A DNA stretch of 64,000 bases from JAKFWF01 sp963750535 (GTDB lineage Bacteria; Pseudomonadota; Alphaproteobacteria; Rhizobiales; Hyphomicrobiaceae), in NCBI GenBank assembly GCA_963750535.1, contig CAVVRF010000002.1, forward strand, positions 248,001 to 312,000. Reading direction: 5' to 3'. Of this stretch, positions 26,708 to 35,171 are shown piece after piece. The position numbers and the translations under genes are program-made. Every line of letters starts with the position of its first letter. Within the stretch, counting starts at the first letter, position 1. Below the pieces are notes generated by a model. It did no database searches. It saw only the letters and a list, made by a program, of their open reading frames with translations, and had not been told where the DNA came from.

Positions 26708-27583
26708 ATGATCCAGAATTCAGCGCGAAGCGGCAGATCCAACACGTTGATGCAGGAGTACTCCGCTCTGCTGGGCGAGGCGGTGCTGCGCAATCGCACG
26801 CGGGCGGCCGAGCAGACTGCACGGATCGAATCGGAGATCGCCAACCGGGTGAAATCCGAATTCATCGCGAACATGAGTCACGAGCTGCGGACGCCGCTCA
26901 ATACGATCATCGGGTTCTCGAAGCTGCTGAGCGAGCATGGCGCGCGCCGCCTGCAGGATGTCGACATCGTCCAGTATTCGCATCTGATCCACGACGCCGC
27001 CGGGCAGCTCCTGGCCGTCATCAACGACATCCTCGACATTTCCAAGATGCAGAGCGGGCGATACACCATCGACAACCGCGAGGTCCATGCCGACGACATC
27101 CTCGGCGCCGTGGTCGCCTCATACCAGCCGGTGAGCGAGCAGTCCGGCGTGAAGCTCATCCTGAGCGTCGACGACAACCTGCCGACCGTGCGGGGCGAAG
27201 CTTCCAAGCTGCGGCAGATCTTCGGCAACCTGCTCAGCAATGCAATCAAGTTCACCCGTACCGGCGGCACGGTGACGATCGAGGCCTCGCGCACGAACGA
27301 GGGCGGTATCGCGATCCTCGTGCATGACACCGGCGTCGGCATGACGCCCGAGGAAATAGCAATCGGACTGACGCCGTTCGGCCAGGTGGACGGCAAGAAG
27401 GCGCGTTGGCGCGAGGGCACCGGCCTTGGCCTGCCGATCGCCAGGGCACTCGTCGAGCTGCACGGCGGCAAGATGGAAATTCGCAGCACCAAGGAAGTCG
27501 GCACCGCAGTCGCGGTCTTCCTGCCCTCGCGGCATCACGTTTCGGCGGTCGATCGGCACGAAGCGGATAGAGGCGAGGGTTAG
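26708..27583 (+). CDS. Soluble sensor histidine kinase
   Basis: A 291-aa cytoplasmic kinase with no membrane helix. After a short helical N-terminus it has the H-box FIANMSHELRTPLNTIIGF (HisKA, phospho-His near residue 58) and then an HATPase domain: N-box LLSNAIKF, G1 DTGVGM and G2 GTGLGLPIA. No recognised sensory domain precedes the H-box, so the signal must come through the short N-terminus or a partner. The upstream NtrC-type regulator gene is the likely cognate. Its start codon follows a 195-bp gap. Confidence 0.88.
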   Translation: MIQNSARSGRSNTLMQEYSALLGEAVLRNRTRAAEQTARIESEIANRVKSEFIANMSHELRTPLNTIIGFSKLLSEHGARRLQDVDIVQYSHLIHDAAGQLLAVINDILDISKMQSGRYTIDNREVHADDILGAVVASYQPVSEQSGVKLILSVDDNLPTVRGEASKLRQIFGNLLSNAIKFTRTGGTVTIEASRTNEGGIAILVHDTGVGMTPEEIAIGLTPFGQVDGKKARWREGTGLGLPIARALVELHGGKMEIRSTKEVGTAVAVFLPSRHHVSAVDRHEADRGEG

Positions 27584-27634
27584 CCGAGGCAATTTCGTGA
27601 GCCGCCCGCAATGGCGGCTATGCAGGGGACGATG

Positions 27635-29731
27635 ATGAGCTTGCCGACTGTCACTACTGCCGAGCCACGCTCGTTGCGCGGAGACGGCTCGATCGGCCGG
27701 ATCGTATCGGTGACCGGGTCGAAAGCCATCGTGCTGCTCGACGCGGCGCAGGAAGGCGCCGCGATGCTCACCAGCCACCGGCCCGAGATGGGAACGCTGC
27801 TCGCCATCGAGCAGTCCCGCACCGTGGTGCTGGCGATCGTATCCGCGCTCAACGTGCCGGTACCCGCCCAGCGCGAAGGCGATAGCGAGATCTGGATTGC
27901 CGAGCTCGGCCTGGTGGGCGAGTTGTGGAAGGCCAGGGACGGCAAGCCCGCTTCGTTCAATCGCGGCGTCACGATCTATCCGCTCCTCGGCGATCGGGTT
28001 CGGGTCGCAACCAAGGCCGAGCTCGAGCTTGCATTCTGCGGCGACATGCAGAACGCGGTGCGGGTCGGCTGCATTCGTCAGGACCAGAGCATTGCCGCCA
28101 TGGTCCGCGTCGACGACCTGCTCGGCAAGCACTTCGCGATCCTCGGCACCACCGGCACCGGCAAGTCGTGCACCACGGCGCTCATCCTGCGCGCCATCCT
28201 CGAGAAGAACCCGGCCGCCCACATCGTTCTCCTCGATCCGCACAACGAGTACGCAACGGCATTCAGCGAATGGGGCGAGGTGGTTTCGCCGCGCAACATG
28301 CAGCTGCCGTATTGGCTCCTCACCTTCGAGGAGCTGACCGAGGTGCTGCTCGGCGGGCACGAGGGCCGCAAACCGGAACTGGAAATTCTGCAAGAGCTGA
28401 TACCGATTGCAAAGAGCCGGTACTCGACGGGTCGCGAGAAGCAGACGACGGCGCTGCGCCGCGGGGTCCTCGACCCGGGTCGCTTCACGGTCGATACGCC
28501 AGTCCCCTATCGCATCTCGGACCTGACCAGCCTCATCGACGAGCGCATGGGCAAGCTCGAGAACAAGAAGGACCTGCAGCCCTATCGGCAATTGCGCGCG
28601 CGCCTCGATATGATCAGCCAGGACGCTCGCTACGCGTTCATGTTCGGCCAGTTGACCGTCTATGACGGCATGGCGCAGATTCTCGGCCGCCTGTTCCGGG
28701 TACCGGTCAACGACAAGCCGATCACGATCCTCGAGCTCACGGGCTTGCCGACCGAGATCGTCAACGTGGTCGTCTCGGTCCTGTGCCGCATGACGTTCGA
28801 TTTCGCACTGTGGGGCGAAGGACACGTGCCGGTGACGCTGGTGTGCGAGGAAGCCCATCGCTACGTTCCGGCCAATCCCGACACCGGTTTCGAGCCGTGC
28901 AAGCGCGCGATCGCCAAGATCGCCAAGGAAGGCCGCAAGTACGGCGCGTCGCTCTGCATCGTCACCCAGCGCCCGACCGAGATCGATCCGACCATCCTGT
29001 CCCAGTGCAACACCGTGTTTGCGCTGCGCATGTCGAACGACCGCGATCAGGCGATCGTATCGTCGGCGGTCTCGGACACCGGCTCCGGCCTCCTCGAGTT
29101 CCTGCCGGCCCTCGGCCAGCGCGAGGCGATAGCGTTCGGCGACGGCGTCGCGCTGCCGGTCCGCATCAAGTTCGACGAGCTTCCCAAGTCGGCACTGCCC
29201 CGCTCCTCGACCGCGCGCTTCACCGAGAAGTGGCAGCGTCCGGTCGGCGACGAGAATTTCCTCGAGCAGGTGGTCGAGCGCTGGCGTGCCTCCGGCTCCG
29301 GCCCCGGCACGGATGCGACCGCGCAGATGGCGATGTTCGCCGAGGCCATGTCGCTCTCGACCAACAACGAGGCGGAGATTACGGCGGCGCTCGCCCCGAT
29401 TGCGGCCCAGCAGGCGATGTCGGCGAACCACATTACCGACGACCGCACGGCGTTGCGCGCGAGAGAGCAACACGAGCCGAGTCACCATCGCCCGGCCGCT
29501 TCGGGTCTCCAGAACCCGGCTGGCAGCCCGTCGCAGTCGCCGAACCGCCCGGCGACCAGCTCCGCGCTTCGCCGCGAGCAGCCTGCGCCGACGCCGGCAG
29601 CCGCCACCGCGACACGCCAGCCCGGCGGGGCATTGCGGCGCGACCCCGCAGCCGCTACGTCTGCCGAAAGCGGCGCCGGCAGCCTGCAGTCGCTGCGCGA
29701 TCGACTGCTGCATCGTTCAACCACCAGATAG
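27635..29731 (+). CDS. HerA/DUF87-like ATP-binding protein
   Basis: A 698-aa FtsK/HerA-superfamily ATPase. A short N-terminal beta-barrel (HAS-barrel-like) precedes Walker A GTTGTGKSCTT near residue 175. A LLDPHNEYA strand, Walker B TLVCEEAHRY and the downstream arginine region with CIVTQRPTEIDPTI also match HerA relatives. The last about 150 residues are low-complexity. In archaea HerA works with NurA in DNA end processing; bacterial members act in DNA translocation, repair or defence. No nuclease partner adjoins. ATG 27635 is chosen from AGGGGA at 27624-27629. Confidence 0.8.
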   Translation: MSLPTVTTAEPRSLRGDGSIGRIVSVTGSKAIVLLDAAQEGAAMLTSHRPEMGTLLAIEQSRTVVLAIVSALNVPVPAQREGDSEIWIAELGLVGELWKARDGKPASFNRGVTIYPLLGDRVRVATKAELELAFCGDMQNAVRVGCIRQDQSIAAMVRVDDLLGKHFAILGTTGTGKSCTTALILRAILEKNPAAHIVLLDPHNEYATAFSEWGEVVSPRNMQLPYWLLTFEELTEVLLGGHEGRKPELEILQELIPIAKSRYSTGREKQTTALRRGVLDPGRFTVDTPVPYRISDLTSLIDERMGKLENKKDLQPYRQLRARLDMISQDARYAFMFGQLTVYDGMAQILGRLFRVPVNDKPITILELTGLPTEIVNVVVSVLCRMTFDFALWGEGHVPVTLVCEEAHRYVPANPDTGFEPCKRAIAKIAKEGRKYGASLCIVTQRPTEIDPTILSQCNTVFALRMSNDRDQAIVSSAVSDTGSGLLEFLPALGQREAIAFGDGVALPVRIKFDELPKSALPRSSTARFTEKWQRPVGDENFLEQVVERWRASGSGPGTDATAQMAMFAEAMSLSTNNEAEITAALAPIAAQQAMSANHITDDRTALRAREQHEPSHHRPAASGLQNPAGSPSQSPNRPATSSALRREQPAPTPAAATATRQPGGALRRDPAAATSAESGAGSLQSLRDRLLHRSTTR

Positions 29732-30198
29732 GCATCGAGGTCTCGATTGCGGATAGGCCGCAGCCATTGGCTGCCGGGTTCCTTGGATGTGCCGCCGGCA
29801 GGTGCCCTGCGCGACGAATTGTGCGTATAGTGCCACGGTTGCTTTTCGGGCTTGTGCGATGGACCGTTCCGTGGCGGTCATCATTTCGACGTCTGGCCGG
29901 CTATCGGTCCTCGAAAGGGGCGCTCGGTTGTGGTTGCCAGGCGACACTGCGACCGGCAAGGCGTGCCAGGATAATGCCGTGTGCGGTTGACAATCAGGAG
30001 AAGTCGAGGAGTTTCCACACGAGCTTGGCACCCGGAGACTGTCGGCAGTCGGATTATGTGACCCGGCTCGACAGTATCCCACGTCGAATCCGGTGATACC
30101 GATCGCCGTGTTCGAACGTTTCCGAAGATCGAGCCCTGGAATTCGTCGGAGATCGAACTAAATGCAGGACTTGACCATCAGCGCGGCGAGCGGCCACT
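29732..30198. other. Intergenic region of 467 bp, no gene recognised
   Basis: No convincing ORF, RNA or repeat was found between the HerA-like gene and manC. A short frame from ATG 30162 (GGAGA upstream) points into the manC reading frame and may be the true manC start (see that entry). A promoter for manC must lie here but none stands out. Confidence 0.4.
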
Positions 30199-31635
30199 TT
30201 GCATCCCGTGATCCTTTCCGGCGGCACCGGCACGCGGCTGTGGCCGCTGTCGCGCGCCATGTACCCGAAGCAGTTCATTCGCTTCTTCAACGGCCAGAAC
30301 TCGAGCTTCCTGGGCGCCACGCTGAAGCGCCTGTCGGCCGCCGGCGGCTTCGCGGCGCCGACGCTGCTGTGCAACAATGATCACCGGTTCCTGGTGAAGG
30401 AGGAGCTCGAGCAGGCCGGCATCAAGCCGCGCGCGCTCATTCTGGAGCCGGTCGCGCGCAATACTGCGGCGGCGATCGCGGTTGCCGCCCTGTCGATCAG
30501 CCGCGACGACCCGGGCGCGATCATGGTGGTGATGCCGTCCGACCACGCCATAAAGGATGAGACGCGCTTTACCGAGGCCGTGCGCCGCGCAGCGAAAGTT
30601 GCCGCCACCGGCCGCCTGGTGCTGTTCGGCATCCAGCCGACGGACGCCAACACCGGTTACGGCTACATCCGCAAGGGCGCGGCGCTCGACGGGTTCGGCG
30701 GCGGCGCGTTCAAGGTGGATGCCTTCTTCGAGAAGCCGAACGCGAAAACCGCCGAGGGCTATCTGGCCGCCGGCAACTACTTCTGGAACAGTGGCATCTT
30801 CGTGCTGCACGCCCGCACGTTTCTCGATGAGCTCGGCCGTCTCGAGCCGAATATTCTGCAGGCAGCGCAGGACGCGCTCGCCAAGGCAACCGACGACCTC
30901 GGCTTCCTCCGCCTGGAACGGCAGTCCTTCGGCCAGTCGCCCAACATCTCGATCGACTACGCCGTGATGGAGAAGACTGCGGCCGCCGCCATGCTGCCGA
31001 TCGATGTCGGTTGGAGCGACGTCGGATCCTGGTCGTCGCTATGGGACATTGCGCCGCGCGACGGCGACAACAACTACGTCCGCGGCGAGGCGGTGCTCGA
31101 GGATACCCACGATTGCTACGTGCACAGCGAGCGCGGACTGGTGTCCACGATCGGCGTCGACAATCTGATCATCGTCGACACGCCGGACGCGCTGCTCGTC
31201 GCCGACAAATCGCGTTCGCAGGAAGTGTCGAAGATCGTCGCCCGCCTGCGGCAGTCGAACCGCAAGGAGCACGAGCAGCACCTGCGCAACTATCGGCCGT
31301 GGGGCTTCTTCGAGACGCTCAACATCGGCCCTCGCTTCCAGGTCAAGCTGCTGCACGTCAAGCCAGGCGGCAAGCTGTCGATGCAAATGCACCACCACCG
31401 CTCGGAACACTGGGTCGTCGTGCAGGGCACCGCCACCGTGGTGGTCGGCGACATGGAGAAGCTGCTGCGCGAGAACGAGAGCGTATACATCTTCGCGACC
31501 CAGTGGCATCGCCTGGAGAACCCGGGCAAGGTACCGCTCGAGATCATCGAGGTGCAGATCGGCACCTACCTCGGCGAGGACGATATCGTTCGCACCGACG
31601 ACGTCTATCACCGTGCGCCGGAAGAGACGAAATAG
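30199..31635 (+). CDS. manC: Mannose-1-phosphate guanylyltransferase / mannose-6-phosphate isomerase
   Basis: A bifunctional type II PMI-GMP enzyme of about 478 aa. The nucleotidyltransferase domain starts PVILSGGTGTRLWPLSR and has FVLH and VEKPN-type motifs (FFEKPN). The C-terminal cupin has the metal site QMHHHRSEHWVVV. It makes GDP-mannose for polysaccharides. The 5' end is odd: the open frame begins only with TTG 30199, whereas ATG 30162 with a ribosome site is one frame off. Deleting one T of the TTT at 30198-30200 would join them into a normal N-terminus, so a one-base error here is likely. Confidence 0.9.
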   Translation: MHPVILSGGTGTRLWPLSRAMYPKQFIRFFNGQNSSFLGATLKRLSAAGGFAAPTLLCNNDHRFLVKEELEQAGIKPRALILEPVARNTAAAIAVAALSISRDDPGAIMVVMPSDHAIKDETRFTEAVRRAAKVAATGRLVLFGIQPTDANTGYGYIRKGAALDGFGGGAFKVDAFFEKPNAKTAEGYLAAGNYFWNSGIFVLHARTFLDELGRLEPNILQAAQDALAKATDDLGFLRLERQSFGQSPNISIDYAVMEKTAAAAMLPIDVGWSDVGSWSSLWDIAPRDGDNNYVRGEAVLEDTHDCYVHSERGLVSTIGVDNLIIVDTPDALLVADKSRSQEVSKIVARLRQSNRKEHEQHLRNYRPWGFFETLNIGPRFQVKLLHVKPGGKLSMQMHHHRSEHWVVVQGTATVVVGDMEKLLRENESVYIFATQWHRLENPGKVPLEIIEVQIGTYLGEDDIVRTDDVYHRAPEETK

Positions 31636-31641
31636 GCGGCT

Positions 31642-32379
31642 TCAAGCGCCGATTGCGGCGCGTTCGCCGGCCGTCAGCAAACGAAACGAGCCTGCCGCCA
31701 GATCACTCGGCAGGTCGAGGGTGCCGATCCTGTCGCGGTGCAGCGCGTCCACGTGGTTGCCGACCGCGGCAAACATCCTGCGCACCTGGTGATAGCGCCC
31801 CTCGGTCAGGGTCAGGTGCACGACCGTGTCCGAAAGCACCTCGAGAACGGCCGGCAGCAGCGGCTTCGTCTCCGACTCCAGCATCAACGTGCCGCTGGCG
31901 AAGATCTCGGCCTCATCCCCGCGCAGCGGCCGCGCCAGTGTCGCCAGGTAGCGCTTCGCGCTCTGGCTGCGCGGCGAGATCAATCGATGCAGCACGCCAC
32001 CGTCGTCGGTCAGCAGCAGCAGCCCGGTCGTCTCCTTGTCGAGCCGGCCCACGGTCGAAATTGCCGGTTTGCGCCGCCGCCAGCGATCTGGCAGCAGATC
32101 GTAGACGAGCGGCCCGGTTTCCTTGTGCGAGCAGGTCACACCGAGCGGCTTGTTGAGCATCGCGACGAGGCCGGGCGGCGGATCGAGCGGCCTGCCCAGG
32201 ATCTGCAGGCGCTGCGCGAGATCGGGCGTCAACGCGATGCGCATGTCGGCGTCCCCGACTGGCGCGCCATCGATCACGATCGATTTCGCCCGCACCCACT
32301 GCTGGATGTCGCGACGCGAGCCGTAGCCCATGTTGGCGAGCAACCGGTCGAGCCGCATCTGCACCGGAGGGTTCGTCAT
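31642..32379 (-). CDS. RsuA-family pseudouridine synthase
   Basis: A 245-aa pseudouridine synthase. The N-terminal S4 RNA-binding domain (RLDRLLANMGYGSRRDIQQW) is followed by the RsuA/RluB/E/F catalytic region with VGRLDKETTGLLLLT, whose Asp is the nucleophile, and by the RYHQVRRMF motif. It probably modifies 16S rRNA U516 (RsuA) in the small subunit. The start ATG overlaps the stop of the RsmC-like gene as ATGA, making a two-gene rRNA modification unit. Orthology to RsuA rather than RluE is not settled. Confidence 0.88.
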   Translation of the reverse strand: MTNPPVQMRLDRLLANMGYGSRRDIQQWVRAKSIVIDGAPVGDADMRIALTPDLAQRLQILGRPLDPPPGLVAMLNKPLGVTCSHKETGPLVYDLLPDRWRRRKPAISTVGRLDKETTGLLLLTDDGGVLHRLISPRSQSAKRYLATLARPLRGDEAEIFASGTLMLESETKPLLPAVLEVLSDTVVHLTLTEGRYHQVRRMFAAVGNHVDALHRDRIGTLDLPSDLAAGSFRLLTAGERAAIGA

Positions 32380-33278
32380 TTGCGCGCCGAATAGACCTTG
32401 AAGCCGTCGTCCTGCGCCAGCAGCGTCACGGTCGAGAACAAGGGCTTCATCGCTGCTTCGTACGGCAGATGCCGGTTGGCGGTCAGCAGGCAGATGCCGC
32501 CCGCGCGCAGCATGCCGGCGGCGTGACGGATGAAGGCACGGCCGAGATCCTGATCCTCGCTGCCGCCGTCGTGGAACGGCGGGTTCATGACGACGAAGTC
32601 GAGCCCTTGCGGCCTTGCCTGCATCGCAAGCAGATCGGCCCACAACAGGCTGCAGCGCGAAGGCTCGAGGTTGCGCCGCGCCGCCTCGATGGCACGGCGG
32701 TCGATGTCGATCAGCGTGATGTGGGTGACGCTCGTCTGTGCCAGGACGGCCTTCGACAGGACGCCGATGCCGCAGCCGAGATCGGCGCCGCGACCGCTCA
32801 GGGAGGGCAGGTGCCCGATCAGCAGCGCACTGCCCGCGTCGACCCTATCCCAGCTGAAGATGCCTGGTTGCGACCACATGCCGATTGCCTCGACGAAACG
32901 CGGCCCGCCGTCGCGGATCGCTTCATCGAGGCCGCTCACCTCCTCGGGCCGGCGGCATGTGCAGATGCGATGATGCTGCCTCGACACCTCGTCGGGGCAG
33001 CACCCCATGCGCTGGAGCTCGTCGCGCAGGCGGGCGCCGCCCAGTTTCTTGGCGGCAAGCACGGTGAACAAGCCAGCCGGGCGCAGCGCACGCAGGGCAT
33101 GCGCAACCGCAAAGCGGCGCTCGAGCGCCGCGCGCGGCGCCAGCATGACGATGCTTTCGAACACACACCCTACCGCATCCTCGAGGGCCGCGCTCCCGGG
33201 CACGAGCGGCGAGCACTGCACCGCGCCCGCCGGAACCGCGACGAGACCGGCAGGCGGCATACCGTAGGCGGCATGCAT
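32376..33278 (-). CDS. RsmC-like class I methyltransferase
   Basis: A 300-aa protein with a degenerate N-terminal half and a C-terminal SAM domain: motif I GADLGCGIGVLSKAV, then DIDRRAIEAA and the base-methyltransferase motif NPPFHDGG. This two-domain arrangement is that of RsmC/RsmD-type guanine-N2 methyltransferases of 16S rRNA (m2G1207 in E. coli). A coupled pseudouridine synthase gene follows, supporting a ribosomal role. Exact target base is inferred. Confidence 0.8.
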   Translation of the reverse strand: MHAAYGMPPAGLVAVPAGAVQCSPLVPGSAALEDAVGCVFESIVMLAPRAALERRFAVAHALRALRPAGLFTVLAAKKLGGARLRDELQRMGCCPDEVSRQHHRICTCRRPEEVSGLDEAIRDGGPRFVEAIGMWSQPGIFSWDRVDAGSALLIGHLPSLSGRGADLGCGIGVLSKAVLAQTSVTHITLIDIDRRAIEAARRNLEPSRCSLLWADLLAMQARPQGLDFVVMNPPFHDGGSEDQDLGRAFIRHAAGMLRAGGICLLTANRHLPYEAAMKPLFSTVTLLAQDDGFKVYSARK

Positions 33279-33286
33279 CGCCGGCC

Positions 33287-34156
33287 TCAGCGCTGGCCAC
33301 CGTCGCTCAAGCGGATATCGATCACGTTCGGCGCCGCCGCCGCCTCTGCCGTCTTGCGCGCCCGCTCGTCCTCGGCGGACTGCCGGAGGTACTGGCGGAT
33401 GCTGAGCGGGATCAGTGCCAGGTAGGCGACGGTGGCGATCGTCAGTGTCTCATAAGGGTAGGTTGCCAGCAGTGCTATCAGCAGGGCGACGCCGACGAGG
33501 ATCGGCAAGACGTACTCCCAGCGGATCGGCCCGCCTAGATTCTTGCCCGAGAACGTCGGGATCGTCGACACCAGCAGGAATGCGAGGAACAGCGTATACA
33601 GGGCGATCAGACCGGGCCTGCCCTGCGCCGTGAGAACGCCCGTGTGCTGCAGATAGAGCGGCAGCAGCACGGTGATCGCTCCGGCCGGCGCCGGCATGCC
33701 GGTGAAATAGTTGTTCTTCCATTTCGGCTTCTCGACGTCGAGCATCGAGTTGAATCGGGCAAGCCGCAGCCCCATGGCAGAGGCAAAGACGACCACCGTG
33801 ATCCAGCCGAAGCCTCTGAGATCGCCCATTCCCCAAATATAGATGATCAACGCCGGCGCGACGCCGAAGTTGACGAAGTCGGCAAGGCTGTCGAGCTCGG
33901 CGCCGAACCTGGACTGCGCCTTGAGCCAGCGCGCAGCGCGGCCGTCCACCGCATCGAGAAGTGCCGCGGCAACCACGAAGGCGACCGCCAGCTCGAACCG
34001 GCTTTCGATCGCCATCCTGATGGCGGTAAGTCCCGCACACAGGCTAAGCAGTGTGAAAAAATTCGGCACCAGCAGCCGAACCGGGATCTGGCGACGCTGG
34101 AACAGGCGGCGCCGGCGGCGGATGTCCGGATGCTCGGGCGGCAGCATCGATTCCAT
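33287..34156 (-). CDS. pssA: CDP-diacylglycerol-serine O-phosphatidyltransferase
   Basis: A 289-aa membrane enzyme with about eight helices. The CDP-alcohol phosphotransferase motif DG-x2-AR-x8-G-x3-D-x3-D is seen as DGRAARWLKAQSRFGAELD followed by SLAD. It makes phosphatidylserine from CDP-diacylglycerol and L-serine. The psd gene lies 24 bp upstream on the same strand, so the two steps to phosphatidylethanolamine form one operon. The N-terminus is a basic cytoplasmic segment of about 25 residues, and the C-terminus is an Arg/Ala-rich tail. Confidence 0.92.
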   Translation of the reverse strand: MESMLPPEHPDIRRRRRLFQRRQIPVRLLVPNFFTLLSLCAGLTAIRMAIESRFELAVAFVVAAALLDAVDGRAARWLKAQSRFGAELDSLADFVNFGVAPALIIYIWGMGDLRGFGWITVVVFASAMGLRLARFNSMLDVEKPKWKNNYFTGMPAPAGAITVLLPLYLQHTGVLTAQGRPGLIALYTLFLAFLLVSTIPTFSGKNLGGPIRWEYVLPILVGVALLIALLATYPYETLTIATVAYLALIPLSIRQYLRQSAEDERARKTAEAAAAPNVIDIRLSDGGQR

Positions 34157-34180
34157 CGATACACTCCTGGGGTTGTCTGT

Positions 34181-34894
34181 TCAGCTCCGGCGCGCCTCTC
34201 GCTCCAACTCGTCGGAGGCGAGGTCGGCAAGCACGGTCTCGCCGGCCACCGCGGTCTGGCCGACGGCGACAAGGCCGCGCCGATTGACCGGCAGATAGAC
34301 ATCGACGCGGCTGCCGAAGCGGATCAGGCCAAAGCGCTGGCCGACACCGACACTCTCGCCTTCGCCGGCGAAAGTGACAATTCTGCGCGCGATCAGCCCG
34401 GCAATCTGTACCACCGCGATCTCGGTCCCGTCGCGCATCTCGATCACCAGTGCGCGACGCTCGTTCTCGAGGCTCGCCTTGTCGAGGTCGGCATTGAGAA
34501 AGGCGCCGGGCACGTAGATCGAACGCTTGATCCGGCCCGCGACCGGCGCGCGATTGATATGGACGTCGAATACCGAAAGAAATATCGAGATCCGCGTGCG
34601 GCGGGCGCCGCCGAGCCCCAACTCCGCCGGCGGCACGACCTCCTCGATACTGCTTACCCGTCCGTCAGCCGGCGCAATCACCAGTCCCTCGCGCAGCGGC
34701 GTGATGCGGTCGGGATCGCGGAAGAAATAGGCGATGTAGAGAGCGGCAACCAGCACCAGCCAGCCGAGCGGCGGCCACAGCAGCAGGAAAAGCAGTGCGA
34801 GCCCGGCGGCCGGCAGCACGAACTTGAGCCCGTCCCGGTGGACCGGCACCAGGAAGGAGCGGATCGACTTCAAAACGCTCAGGAAAACGGACAC
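34181..34894 (-). CDS. psd: Phosphatidylserine decarboxylase
   Basis: A 237-aa proenzyme of the short PSD type. Early hydrophobic helices (residues about 18-48) are followed by YFFRDPDR, PADGRVSSIEE, the SVFDVHINRAPVAG block and, near the C-terminus, RFGSRVDVYLP. The GS of that motif is the self-cleavage site that yields the pyruvoyl cofactor. It converts phosphatidylserine to phosphatidylethanolamine at the inner membrane. GTG 34894 is the likely start. pssA follows in the operon. Confidence 0.92.
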   Translation of the reverse strand: MSVFLSVLKSIRSFLVPVHRDGLKFVLPAAGLALLFLLLWPPLGWLVLVAALYIAYFFRDPDRITPLREGLVIAPADGRVSSIEEVVPPAELGLGGARRTRISIFLSVFDVHINRAPVAGRIKRSIYVPGAFLNADLDKASLENERRALVIEMRDGTEIAVVQIAGLIARRIVTFAGEGESVGVGQRFGLIRFGSRVDVYLPVNRRGLVAVGQTAVAGETVLADLASDELEREARRS

Positions 34895-35006
34895 GTACGC
34901 TGGCTCCGGTTGGCTTCGACTGGCGCAGTGTGTACACCGCGCCGCCATCGAATGTACACCGGCACCGGCCGAACCTGCCGCCGGGAAATGGTAATACCTG
35001 CAACGG

Positions 35007-35080
35007 CTAGTGTCCCGATCGCGAAGTTCGCTTCATTCGCATGGCAATCGGACGAACTTCGCGATCGATAAGGACACTAG
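35007..35080. repeat. REP-like palindrome, first of a mirrored pair
   Basis: The left arm CTAGTGTCCCGATCGCGAAG (35007-35026, extending to TTCG) pairs with the right arm ending GGACACTAG (35080). The right arm carries an extra ATAA (bulge). It is separated by 13 bp from a second element with the same CTAGTGT/ACACTAG ends but with its bulge on the opposite arm. Confidence 0.75.
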
Positions 35081-35093
35081 CAAATCCAAGCTT

Positions 35094-35171
35094 CTAGTGT
35101 GGCTATTGATTTCGAAATCCGCACTGGAGTATGCCGCAAGTATGAAGCGGACTTCGAAATCGCCACACTAG
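35094..35171. repeat. REP-like palindrome, second of a mirrored pair, overlapping degP stop
   Basis: The left arm CTAGTGTGGCTATTGATTTC (extending to 35122) pairs with a right arm ending GCCACACTAG (35171). Arms match except one base and a 4-nt insertion (TATT) in the left arm. The element includes the degP stop codon (35168-35170) and could serve as terminator or mRNA 3' stabiliser for degP. Confidence 0.75.

Noticed and set aside
27119..29713. Long minus-strand open frame of 864 codons opposite the HerA-like gene
   Set aside because: It mirrors the plus-strand coding frames; composition is His/Arg/Gly-rich without motifs, while the plus strand has clear Walker motifs.
34895..35006. Search for a terminator or promoter of psd
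   Set aside because: No convincing -35/-10 pair; only the palindromes further on stand out.
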